This document shows positions 55,736-64,000 of a stretch of DNA of 64,000 nucleotides, one piece after another. The DNA is taken from NCBI GenBank assembly GCA_030248195.1, contig JASAND010031913.1, positions 19,781 to 83,780 of the forward strand, written 5' to 3'. The notes below the pieces were generated by a model, which was not told the origin of the DNA, searched no databases, and was given only the letters and a program-made list of their open reading frames with translations. The DNA is from Trissonchulus latispiculum. Its lineage: Eukaryota > Nematoda > Enoplea > Enoplida > Ironidae. A program made the position numbers and the translations under genes. Each line of letters starts with the position of its first letter. Position 1 is the first letter of the stretch.

Positions 55736-58700
55736 TCTTCTTCTTCTTCTGCTTCCAGCAGCACGGCAGAGCCATAGCTTCGGCAGCATTAGATGCGGCC
55801 GATCCGATGCAGATAATCCAGGACTTTCATCGGAGACCTCAGCGCCTCTGATTCCAGTAGGTCAGACGCCCCGAATACCAATTCTCTCGTTGTGGCCGTG
55901 GCTGGGCACCGCGACAGGAGATGACCGACAGTTTCCTCCTCTTCGTTGCACAGTCTGCAATCCGGACTGTCTTCTTTGCCAATTCTGTGCAGATATTCCC
56001 TGACGATAGGTGACTGGCCAGTGCGCAATTGGGAGATTATTATCCCCTCTCTTCGCTTAAAGCCTGCCTGGTCCGGCAGAGATGGCCAGCTTCCACCTGT
56101 GACGGAGTAGTGGAGGTCGCGCTTTCGATTCTTTATCCACCTTCCTCGTACTGTTCGCTTAATTGCCGCTGTCGCCGTCTGTAGGTCGATGGGGGAGTCC
56201 GTTTGGTTCATATCGCCACCCATTTTCGCTAAACGATCAGCATCTTCATTCCCTGGAACCCCGCAGTGGGCAGGGATCCACTGGATCGTGACGTCGATTT
56301 TGCGCCGGCTAGTGAGCTCTTCAAGCATCCGCCAGATTTCAGACTGGAGTGTACTGCCTCGATTAGTTGGGCCCATAGCCAGCCTCTGGACAGCGCTCTT
56401 AGAGTCAGTGAGTAGCACCAGCCGATTGTGGTGCCAGTCGATTTCTTCCGAAAGCACTGTGTCGAGGCCGTAGAGTATGGCAGTCAGCTCTGCACGGAAG
56501 CTAGAGCAGATAGATCCAGCCGGTCTGCTGAGTCGAATGGTGGCTGGCACACCTGATCCTCTGATTACGATGCCGCTGCCTCCTTGGAGGATTCCTTCCT
56601 GCGCTGAGCCGTCAGTCCAGACTTGGACATCATGGGGAACCAAGGCTGCCATTGCTTCTAGAGCTGCCGCTTTCTTGATTTCGGGGAGGTCTGTATTGCT
56701 GACCTTTGAGAAAAGGTCAGTTCGGCAATCCAGCCGCTCAAGACATGGCTGTATTGCCCAAGGAGGCACAGGGGCAACACAGACTTCGTTCTCCCGGGGC
56801 AACAATGATAGGTTTGCCACCTCCGTTGTTCTACTGCCAGTAGACCTCCATGACCCAAGAGATTTGAGTCGTTGGCCAGGTGCTTCAAGGGAGCAGTTGC
56901 GGATGGCAGGGGAGAATTCCTTCCTTGATGCTTTCTCGAAAGCGATTGCAGCCAGTTCTTTCCTCCGCTCGTCGACAGGGAGCAGGTTCGCTTCTGCTAG
57001 CAGAGCGTCCACAGGAGTGCTGCGGACGCAGCCAGTGATTGTGCGAGCGGCAGCATTTTGTTCTATTTCCAGCTTCTTCAAGTTGGACTTGGCAGCATAT
57101 GGTAGCCAGGCACCTCCACAGTAGTCGATCAGGGACCTGAGATAGCTTATATAGACCAGCCTGAGGTCACTTTGGCCACATCCCCAGCTTTTCCCACATA
57201 GGGCAGAGAGGATTTGGCGTCGCTTCTTCAGTTTGGCCGCGACCTTCAGGATGTGTTGACGGAAGCTAAGCCTCCGGTCTAAAGTTATCCCCAAAAACGT
57301 GGGCGTGGGATTGAATGGGATCTCTTGGTTCCTTGCTTTGATGGAGACGTTGTGACTGGCCTCATGATTATCCATGGAGAAAAAGCTAGCCTCAGTTTTT
57401 TCCAGTGAGACAGTCATCTTCCATTTCTCGGCCCAGTCCATGATGGTATTCAGCGCTGATTCCGCTCTTGCTCTCGCTCCCTCCAAAGAGCTATCTGTGG
57501 CCCATATTGCTAGATCATCGGCAAATAAGCTTGCTTCCACATCAGGAGGCAGCTGATCCAGGACGTCATTGATCATGCAGAGGAAAAGCGTCGGCGAGAG
57601 AACACTGCCCTGCGGCAGGCCTTCCCGGAACAGACGATAGCCGCTATGCTGATTTCCGACCTTGACCCTAGCCATTCGCTCGGACAAGAACTGATTGATC
57701 CAACGCAGGAAGCACGGTGGGAGGCCGAGCTGATGCAGTTTCCAAAGTAGACCTTTCTTCCACACGGTGTCGTATGCTCGAGAGAAGTCAACCAAGACCA
57801 GAACAGTTCGTTTCTTCGCTTGGAGCCCGTCTTCAATGGCGCTAGTTATACGCAGCATTTGGTCCTCCGTTGATCGGGTTGGCCGGAACCCCGACTGTTT
57901 GTCCGACAGTTTTCCGCTTTGCTCAAGGAAGTGTGTGAGCCTGGTCTGGATTAGGCGCTCCATTAACTTGCCGATACAGCTCAGGAGAGAGATTGGTCTG
58001 TAGGAGGCGACTTTGTTTCCGGGTTTTCCTTTCTTGAGTATGGGAATAATATTCCCCATACGCCATGCTTTCGGATAAATATTCTCCTTCCAGGATCGGT
58101 TGAAAAGACTTAACAATCGCTCCTTCGCCTTCACTCCCAGATTCACCAACATTTCATTAGACACCAAATCTGGTCCCGGGGATTTCTTTAGTTGGATCTT
58201 CTGTAGCTGGGTATTGAGCTCGGCAACAGTGAATGGAGAACAGATTGACGGGGCCTCGCCATGGGAGCATTGCTGTTTTTTGGCTACTGTGGCCGCTCTT
58301 CGGATTGGGCGGTCTCCAGTAACTCTGGGTGTAAGGTGACTCACAGCAGCGTATTCGGTGATGAAAGCACGGGCTTTGTCTCTGTCCTGTACAATAAGCC
58401 TGCCATTCTTTTCCAGGGCAGTGGAGGAATTCCCTCTAGACTGCTTACCATCAATTCCATGGATGGTTTTCCACACTTTTGTTGGATCAGTACGGGGGTT
58501 CAGGCTCGATGCCACAGATTGCCAGTGTGCTCGCTTGGCCTCTAATATGGTCCTTCGTGCTTCACGGCTGGCGATTACCCATTCTTGAGGGTTGTCAGCG
58601 GCACGGGATCTGGCAAGCCGTCGTCGAGCAACTGCCTTTTCGCAAGAATCGTTCCACCAGGGTTTCGCTTGTATTCTGGATCCTCGCGGGATAGCCTGAT

Positions 58701-60179
58701 TTGCTGCCTTGACCAAGGCGTCCGCAAACTGGTTGGTTGCGTCAGTTAAGCTTAGAGAGTCCCAGTTTATGCTGTCCATTTCCCGTTCACTGAGATCTCG
58801 GAAAGCATCCCAGTTGGCCTTCTTATAACTGAACTTCGGCTGTCGGCTCCTCGGAGGCATAGAGGAAGCATTTGTCTTGATGGTAGTAATGAGCGGGAGA
58901 TGATCTGAGCCGAGGTCTGGGCCGGTCTTCCACTGGATCTTATCGGAAAGGCAGGTGTGATGCAGGGTTATATCTGGTGCACTGGGACGTCCAGAAGCTC
59001 TGCAGTTCCTGGTGGCCGACCCATCATTAGCACACATGAAATGATGGTCAGTCATCCAATCTTCGACAATTTGGCCTCTCTCGTTTTCGTCCACAAAAGG
59101 GTCCCACGAAGATGAGTGGGCGTTAAAGTCACCACATACAATAACGTTCCGTCCATGTGGAAGTCTGCCGAGATCCAAAGTCAGCCGGCGTTCATCGTCG
59201 CGGCCAGGATTGAGAGGTGGTATATATGCGTTCACCACTACTAGGCTTTCATGTCTCCCTTCAGGCCAGATCTCTACAGCCATGCATTCAGATACCAGGT
59301 CGTTGCTTGGCATCAGAGGATCGCGATAGGCTGCGTGCTTCAGTGAATCCTTCACCAAGAAGGCCAGTCCGCCGCCACTGATTCGGGTGACGCCGTCCCG
59401 ACGGCCACGCAAGCGGTCCAGCCGCAGCACACTGTATCCAGGACAGTGCAGGTTCTTCCCGTCGGACAGCTTTGTCTCCTGCACGACAGCAAGGTCAACG
59501 TCTAGTTCAGAAAGGCAACGTCTGACTTCGGCAATTTTGGGACCGACCCCGTCGGCGTTCCACTGTAGGATTCGAATTTCGCCAGATTTGTTCGGCCTCA
59601 GAGCGCTGCGATTGGGCCGTACTGACTGGAGGGACGGAATAGATCTAGACGAGGGCGCGCCGGGCGCAACTGTAGGATGGGAGGGCAGGTTGGTCGAGGG
59701 TGGCTGGCAAGATGGGCACTTCCAGTCCACCCTCCCACTGGCGGCAGCCGGGAGCTTGTTGACTTGAGCTCTCGTTAGACTGCTGCATCGTAGGTGGACC
59801 CAGAGGTCGCAGGAAATACACTGAATAGAAACGGCTTGCCACGAGACGTTGCTCTGGCAGACTGAGCAAGGGTAGGTGGGCCTGCGGGCGGTTGTCACAG
59901 GACCCGGACCCGGGTTCGGATGGACGTCCCCAGATCTGAGAAGGATAATGTTAGTCACTCCGTCGCGGTACCCAGCCACAGGCGCACGCCGGTCGGGCTG
60001 GGCTGGGATAGGAGCCCGACCGGCTGCCAAAAACACCACTCCAGGTCTTCTCCAGTTCTGAAGCCCTGAGTCCACATCGGTGCTGGTAGGTGATGGCTGA
60101 TTGGCGGGGGAAACATCCCCTCCACGGACCACGTAGCTTCCGGTGTGCCTTCCACTGGACGTAGCCATCTTCGATCCGC
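55736..60179 (-). mobile_element. Complete non-LTR retrotransposon (I/Ingi-like), 12-bp target duplication
   Basis: Bounded by identical 12-bp duplications TGATGAATGTCT (55724-55735 and 60180-60191). Read on the minus strand it starts at 60179 with an 11-nt leader before the ATG, carries one ORF, and ends in a 53-nt 3' region with a short GAA-repeat tail (AGAAGAAGAAGAAGAAG). The perfect duplication and intact ORF indicate a recent insertion. It landed 240 bp past the NUP205 stop, antisense to NUP205 and BORCS5. An 11-nt leader is very short; either the element is 5'-truncated just outside its ORF or the family has a minimal leader. Confidence 0.93.
55789..60168 (-). CDS. Retrotransposon polyprotein: 2A-like, PHD, endonuclease, RT, RNase H, CCHC
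   Basis: 1,459 codons, no stop. Order by residue: 2A-like motif LLRSGDVHPNPGP (76-88; H replaces the usual glutamate); PHD finger C4HC3 (C101, C104, C117, C120, H125, C128, C151, C154); apurinic-type endonuclease (about 197-430; N204, E231, GDFNAHS at 346-352, SDH at 421-423); reverse transcriptase (about 655-920; D794 in VDFSRAYD, LPQGSVLSP at 851-859, FADD at 882-885); RNase H (about 1180-1320; D1186, E1227, D1255, D1311); and a CX2CX8HX4C knuckle (C1404-C1421). All catalytic residues seen are intact. A single ORF with an RNase H domain after the RT fits the I superfamily (I, Ingi, Vingi types). The plus-strand ORFs across this region are shadows. Confidence 0.96.
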   Translation of the reverse strand: MATSSGRHTGSYVVRGGDVSPANQPSPTSTDVDSGLQNWRRPGVVFLAAGRAPIPAQPDRRAPVAGYRDGVTNIILLRSGDVHPNPGPGPVTTARRPTYPCSVCQSNVSWQAVSIQCISCDLWVHLRCSSLTRAQVNKLPAAASGRVDWKCPSCQPPSTNLPSHPTVAPGAPSSRSIPSLQSVRPNRSALRPNKSGEIRILQWNADGVGPKIAEVRRCLSELDVDLAVVQETKLSDGKNLHCPGYSVLRLDRLRGRRDGVTRISGGGLAFLVKDSLKHAAYRDPLMPSNDLVSECMAVEIWPEGRHESLVVVNAYIPPLNPGRDDERRLTLDLGRLPHGRNVIVCGDFNAHSSSWDPFVDENERGQIVEDWMTDHHFMCANDGSATRNCRASGRPSAPDITLHHTCLSDKIQWKTGPDLGSDHLPLITTIKTNASSMPPRSRQPKFSYKKANWDAFRDLSEREMDSINWDSLSLTDATNQFADALVKAANQAIPRGSRIQAKPWWNDSCEKAVARRRLARSRAADNPQEWVIASREARRTILEAKRAHWQSVASSLNPRTDPTKVWKTIHGIDGKQSRGNSSTALEKNGRLIVQDRDKARAFITEYAAVSHLTPRVTGDRPIRRAATVAKKQQCSHGEAPSICSPFTVAELNTQLQKIQLKKSPGPDLVSNEMLVNLGVKAKERLLSLFNRSWKENIYPKAWRMGNIIPILKKGKPGNKVASYRPISLLSCIGKLMERLIQTRLTHFLEQSGKLSDKQSGFRPTRSTEDQMLRITSAIEDGLQAKKRTVLVLVDFSRAYDTVWKKGLLWKLHQLGLPPCFLRWINQFLSERMARVKVGNQHSGYRLFREGLPQGSVLSPTLFLCMINDVLDQLPPDVEASLFADDLAIWATDSSLEGARARAESALNTIMDWAEKWKMTVSLEKTEASFFSMDNHEASHNVSIKARNQEIPFNPTPTFLGITLDRRLSFRQHILKVAAKLKKRRQILSALCGKSWGCGQSDLRLVYISYLRSLIDYCGGAWLPYAAKSNLKKLEIEQNAAARTITGCVRSTPVDALLAEANLLPVDERRKELAAIAFEKASRKEFSPAIRNCSLEAPGQRLKSLGSWRSTGSRTTEVANLSLLPRENEVCVAPVPPWAIQPCLERLDCRTDLFSKVSNTDLPEIKKAAALEAMAALVPHDVQVWTDGSAQEGILQGGSGIVIRGSGVPATIRLSRPAGSICSSFRAELTAILYGLDTVLSEEIDWHHNRLVLLTDSKSAVQRLAMGPTNRGSTLQSEIWRMLEELTSRRKIDVTIQWIPAHCGVPGNEDADRLAKMGGDMNQTDSPIDLQTATAAIKRTVRGRWIKNRKRDLHYSVTGGSWPSLPDQAGFKRREGIIISQLRTGQSPIVREYLHRIGKEDSPDCRLCNEEEETVGHLLSRCPATATTRELVFGASDLLESEALRSPMKVLDYLHRIGRI

Positions 60180-60199
60180 TGATGAATGTCTAGTCTAGC

Positions 60200-61085
60200 C
60201 TTATAAAAATCGTGCTTAGCCAGTTCGGGTTGTAATTTGGCACACGCGCTGATGCCATCGTGATCTAGATGCACAGATTCATACAAGCTAGTTGCCTTTC
60301 CCACTGATGTAAGCACTAGGAGGTGTTACTGAGGTCGGCTGCCTCGCAGAATCGTGGTCTAAAGGACCATTTTTGTTCTTGTTCTTGTAATTTACACTCA
60401 TTTTAGTGTTTTATTTAAAGGTTTTTAGCAAGTTTTTGACATTTTTATTTTCAAGAATTTTCACTCCGGCACAAAATTTCCACATGGTTATATACGCTTC
60501 TTTTAGCTGTTTAAACCTTTCCATTGCAACTTTTTATATTTTCAAGAAAATTTAGCCCTCCAGACCCGGCTAATTTTATGAGGTCTGCTCCCTCGAAAAA
60601 ATTTTCTATGTGATCCACTGTATTTACCTTAAGTTAAATAATATTCTAAGGTTGTGGAATTGGTTGTTGGTACAATAACAACTAATGTTAGTTGCCTACT
60701 GTAATGCTTAGCCTTTGTTGGATATTAACGTTTGAGGAGGTATATAATTCCTTTCCACAAAATTGGCTCACAATTTCGTGATTTACTGCCTTTCTAGTGC
60801 AAAGCTTTTTTCTCCCAGCCCGGTTTATACTTGGCCGTTTGGACGTCTGCTCGTCTGGGTGTAGACTCAATTGGAATGAAATTGTCCGTTTGTCCGTAAG
60901 AAAAGTTGAGCACTGTTGAACATTTTCGTCCGCCCAAACAGACTATAAATTGGGCTTTACAGCCTCGATTTGTCAGTATCAAGTCAACACCTTTGATTTA
61001 TTGCGTAGGAAAGACTAGTTTTCATTGCCTACCGTTCTGTTGTTCCTGGTTTAAACGCCTTTTGAAACCATTGTCATATACCTGT
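60200..61085. other. AT-rich intergenic sequence
   Basis: No bounded element or gene seen between the retrotransposon and the SINE-like sequence. Short ORFs at 60688-60982 (minus) have no recognisable content. Confidence 0.35.
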
Positions 61086-61087
61086 GA

Positions 61088-61667
61088 GTCGAGTTAGCCG
61101 AGTGGTCTAGGGCACTGGGTTGAACCCAGGGGCGGATCCAGGGGGGGGGGCGGGGGGGGGCCCCCCCGTCGCGATTCGAAGGTAGGAAAAATTAAGGAGA
61201 GAGAGGAAAAAGAGCAAAAAACCAAAAAATTTCGCGCCTTCGGCGCGAATTTTCTACTTTTTAACCGCATATTATTGCATTTGTGAAGAAAAAGCTTGAA
61301 ATGCATCCGATTTTTCGGAGAAAATTACCATTTTTGCCTAAAAATGTCAAGAGTTTTAAAAAATTTGTTCAGTTCTTCAGTATACAAAGAATTAAAGATC
61401 CGAAGACCGATTTTATTGCAAACACAAACATTTTCTTTAACTTCTGAGGAGTTCCGCTCCCTAGACCCCCCACAGGAAAAATTTTGCCGCCGTTCCCCGT
61501 CACGAAATCCTGGATCCGCCAGTGGTTGAACCTCCACTCTGATGGCTGCTTCGGTCCCCCCCGGAAACCACAGAAGTTTTGGGCTTTAGCCGAAGGGCCC
61601 CTTCTGTGGATGTCGTCGTCATTTGAGGTGACACTCCTGGCTCTACTTTTGATTATCCGGGTATTAG
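61088..61667 (+). repeat. tRNA-headed SINE-like sequence split by a hAT MITE
   Basis: GTCGAGTTAGCCGAGTGGTC at 61088-61107 is a Ser/Leu tRNA-type A box. The sequence is interrupted after GTTGAACC by the MITE at 61127-61524 and resumes with GTTGAACCTCCACTC. The body includes a hairpin-prone CCACAGAAG...CTTCTGTGG (about 61568-61619). No clear B box. It is cut again at 61667 by the next MITE. Confidence 0.45.
61127..61524. mobile_element. hAT-type MITE CAGGGGCGGATCCAGG, 8-bp target duplication
   Basis: Left end CAGGGGCGGATCCAGG, right end (inverted) CACTGGCGGATCCAGG, flanked by GTTGAACC on both sides (61119-61126 and 61525-61532). A homopolymer block of G and C lies near the left end. Confidence 0.88.
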
Positions 61668-62082
61668 CTGGCTTTTTCCTAGGCAAAAATTTCTGGGGGG
61701 GGAAGTCTGGGGGGGGGGGTTCCCCCCCCCCGGTCTGGGGGGGGGGCTCGGATTTCTGGGGGGGGGAGAAAAATTTTTAGAAAAATGTCTAAAAATAGCT
61801 ATTTTTTGCTGCTGAGCTAAAAAGTTCACTAGTTTTAACTTAAATTTAGGCTTAAAATAGCTAAAAAATCCTTAAAAATGGGTAAAAATCCGGCGAAGCC
61901 GGAAAAAATTTTCAAAATTTGCCCTAAAAACCCTATTTTTCCGGGCACTTTAGGGTAGGGGGGTTCTGGGGGGGAGGCCCGAATCCTGGGGGGGCGATTC
62001 TGGGGGGGGGGCGAGCCGAGTCTGGGGGGGGCCCCCCGCCCCCCCCCACCCCCCCCCCCCCCCCCCTGTAGGAAAAAGCCAG
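61668..62082. mobile_element. Poly-G/poly-C MITE, 5-6-bp target duplication
   Basis: Ends CTGGCTTTTTCCTAG and inverted CTGGCTTTTTCCTAC, flanked by TATTAG (61662-61667 and 62083-62088). The core holds TCCGGC-GAA-GCCGGA at 61889-61903, identical to the hairpin at 30534-30548. Very long G and C runs lie on both sides. Confidence 0.88.
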
Positions 62083-62369
62083 TATTAGGTTATTAGGTGA
62101 TTGCTGTCGAAAGGTTACATGTTGATTTGTTTTTGTTATAGTCAGCATACCTTTTTTACCTTTTTAATAAGCTGTACCCCGAAAAACGGGCGTTTATTGC
62201 ATTGTGCTTTGTTTTAGCAAACTTGGTCAGATTTTGGTGGTTTTGATTTGGCTATGATGGATTTTTCTGAATACTAAACGCAGCTTAACTTTCTTACCAT
62301 TTTCCTGGAGCAAATATGTGCTGGATGAAGTTTTATTTATCCCTTCACCAATGATTTTTCCTGTATGCA

Positions 62370-64000
62370 ATGGGTGCTGACCAAAGTAGTCATGGAGCTC
62401 CGAATTCTCCTAGTATTACCTCTTACCTAAGAAATAAAGGTAGGTCCGGCCTGACCATGGCTTGGGTGATGACATCCTCAGTTCCATTGCTTTTATTTCT
62501 GTCTTTATATGCATGTTGTCTGACTCGTTTCAGCTTATTTCCATATTATAACTTTTTCCGCTTCACATTTCTTTGTTTTATTCGTCGTATTTCAATTTGC
62601 AGATGTGACAAAGGTCAGTCCGTTTCGACAGAAGGCCGGGTCTTCGGTTTCCGCTGGCGGGACCGATTCCCGAGGAATTGTTACTGTCAATGCCGGCGGC
62701 GAATTATCTGAGGAAGATGATCTGAGCAAAGATACTGAAATTCTAAGGCTATCTGTAAGTGTATACGTATGTGTATAGTTTTACAGGATGCTTTTTACAC
62801 TCTTTTTTTCTGGGCTGAGAAACGAGGTTCTTGAAACTTTAACTCCGTTGGAAACTTTTTGCAAGCGTTTGGATTTGGCTTCCTATTTAGTTTTATTCTG
62901 CATCTTAAGATTAACTTTTTAGATTTTGAGCGACCGTTTCATAAACGAGTAGCATGAGTAAGTGCAGGGAAGAGTAAAATATGATAGGGGGCTTGGCTTA
63001 GTAGAAGCAGGAGTGTAGAAGTACGTACATAAGTTTAACTAGCTCAACTCTTTCAAACTCTGCATGGTTAAAAGTTGAAAGCTTACAAAATGTTGAAAGT
63101 AGAAGAGTGCCCTACCCTTAAATGTAGCATATTAATATTATCTACATAGTACGTATCTAATCATAGATACTATATACCAGATTGAGCAACTTACTTTTAT
63201 GTTATATACTTCCTTTTTTAGCATTTTTGTTTTAGGAGATTCCCACTTTCTATCCCATTTATCGATCGGGTTTAAACATTCCATCTCTCAAGGATCCTCC
63301 CGATATCGGGTCAAAGATTGACAGTCGAGCTCTGGCGAAAATGGGCTGTCGTCTTCAGGACTATCTGGCAACCACGGCACAATGGTTGTCCAGCGAACAA
63401 AACGATATTGTGTTGCGGATAAAGCAGGTGTGAATTTTTGGTAAATTGGTGTGGGATTGATTTTCAGATACAAAAGAATTCATTTTATTGCGACATGTAT
63501 AACTTGTATTTTTGAACGACCAAACCATTTTATTTGTTGTTGGGTGTAGTTTACTACAAGTTTATATACCTGATTATGCACTGTTTTCAAGTACATAACT
63601 GGAAGATAAAACCTGATTTTTGCTTTGTCTTCTTCTTCTTCCAGATTTTCACGCTGAAATGAATTTATTTTTCTCATATTTTTATGTTTACGATAATATT
63701 TACATAGAATATCTAAAACAATAGTTTGAACGTTTCATTTTCTGCGTCTGTTTCTTAGTCTTGTTCCAGTTTTGTTTTTACTAATTTTAGATAGATAGTA
63801 CAGTGCTCAACCAGTCCAGTCTGCTCAGTCAGCGACAGAAGCGCTTCGCCCGTCTGACTCAGGATCTCAGTCATGTACGTGAACTGTCCGCTGCGCTGCG
63901 GCGCATCGATGAACTGTTTCCCCTGATTGTCAATCAGGCAGCCAGTCTGAACGAACTCCTCCCTGAGCATCTTCGACTGGAGCCCTCCGGCTGGACCAGT
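62370..64000 (+). CDS. BORCS5: BORC complex subunit 5 (BORCS5), 4 exons, cut by the window end
   Basis: Subunit of the BORC complex, which recruits the small GTPase ARL8 to lysosomes and couples them to kinesin. Exons 62370-62439, 62603-62754, 63236-63427 and 63791 to the window end; GT-AG introns, phases consistent, 208 codons visible. It opens MGADQSS, an N-myristoylation signal (Gly2, Ser6) as in human BORCS5 (MGSEQSS). Exon 2 is a Ser/Gly-rich linker ending TEILRLS. Exon 3 begins EIPTFYPI (human EIPTF) and has the LQDYL helix. Exon 4 is a long coiled helix (SQRQKRFARLTQDL, LRRIDEL) ending LLPEHLRLEPSGW, matching human LLPEGERLEPFSM. Human has only about ten residues after this point, so the stop should lie just beyond 64000. 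No TATA box was seen; two MITEs sit within 1.3 kb upstream. Confidence 0.93.

Noticed and set aside
56189..59767. Several plus-strand ORFs of 60-215 codons
   Set aside because: They are antisense shadows of the intact retrotransposon ORF.

Overview
This window looks like nuclear DNA from an animal. Its genes are split by GT-AG introns. It carries animal-specific families (a two-pore-domain potassium channel, the BORC subunit BORCS5, nucleoporin NUP205 and a eukaryotic-type glutathione synthetase). The spaces between exons are AT-rich and packed with short transposons, foldback elements and poly-G tracts. I cannot place the species below the level of metazoan.

Layout. 1-8.5 kb holds no convincing host gene. 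It contains a perfect six-unit heat-shock-type element at the left edge, a run of seven small inverted repeats, a Merlin-like element with a hAT MITE nested in it, and a copy of a stretch of GSS intron. 8.5-9.25 kb carries a one-exon LicD/fukutin-like type II membrane protein gene (minus). 9.3-14.6 kb is repeats. 14.6-24.55 kb is a complete nine-exon glutathione synthetase gene (minus). 25-31 kb is nested MITEs, a SINE and broken copies of an unrecognised exon. 31.55-35.83 kb holds the last three exons of an unrecognised gene (minus), with a possible one-base frameshift and a 1.55-kb foldback element in its intron. 36-44 kb is almost solid transposon, including two TTAA-flanked elements placed end to end and a 149-bp satellite array.

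44.57-55.5 kb holds the last 12 exons of NUP205 (plus). Its 6.2-kb first visible intron contains a complete two-pore potassium channel gene on the opposite strand, and the second selectivity filter of that channel is atypical. Between NUP205 and the next gene lies an intact non-LTR retrotransposon of 4,444 bp (minus) with a 12-bp target duplication and a single 1,459-codon ORF (2A-like motif, PHD finger, endonuclease, reverse transcriptase, RNase H, CCHC). The window ends inside the last visible exon of BORCS5 (plus), which is nearly complete.

The host genes do not form a pathway: glutathione synthesis, nuclear pore scaffold, potassium leak conductance, lysosome positioning and probable glycan modification. 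The dominant theme is transposon load. For most elements I could define exact ends and target-site duplications by eye, so the nesting order can be read in several places. One dispersed element (copies at 3.6, 16.4, 19.4 and 36.6 kb) shows paired base changes that suggest a conserved RNA fold.
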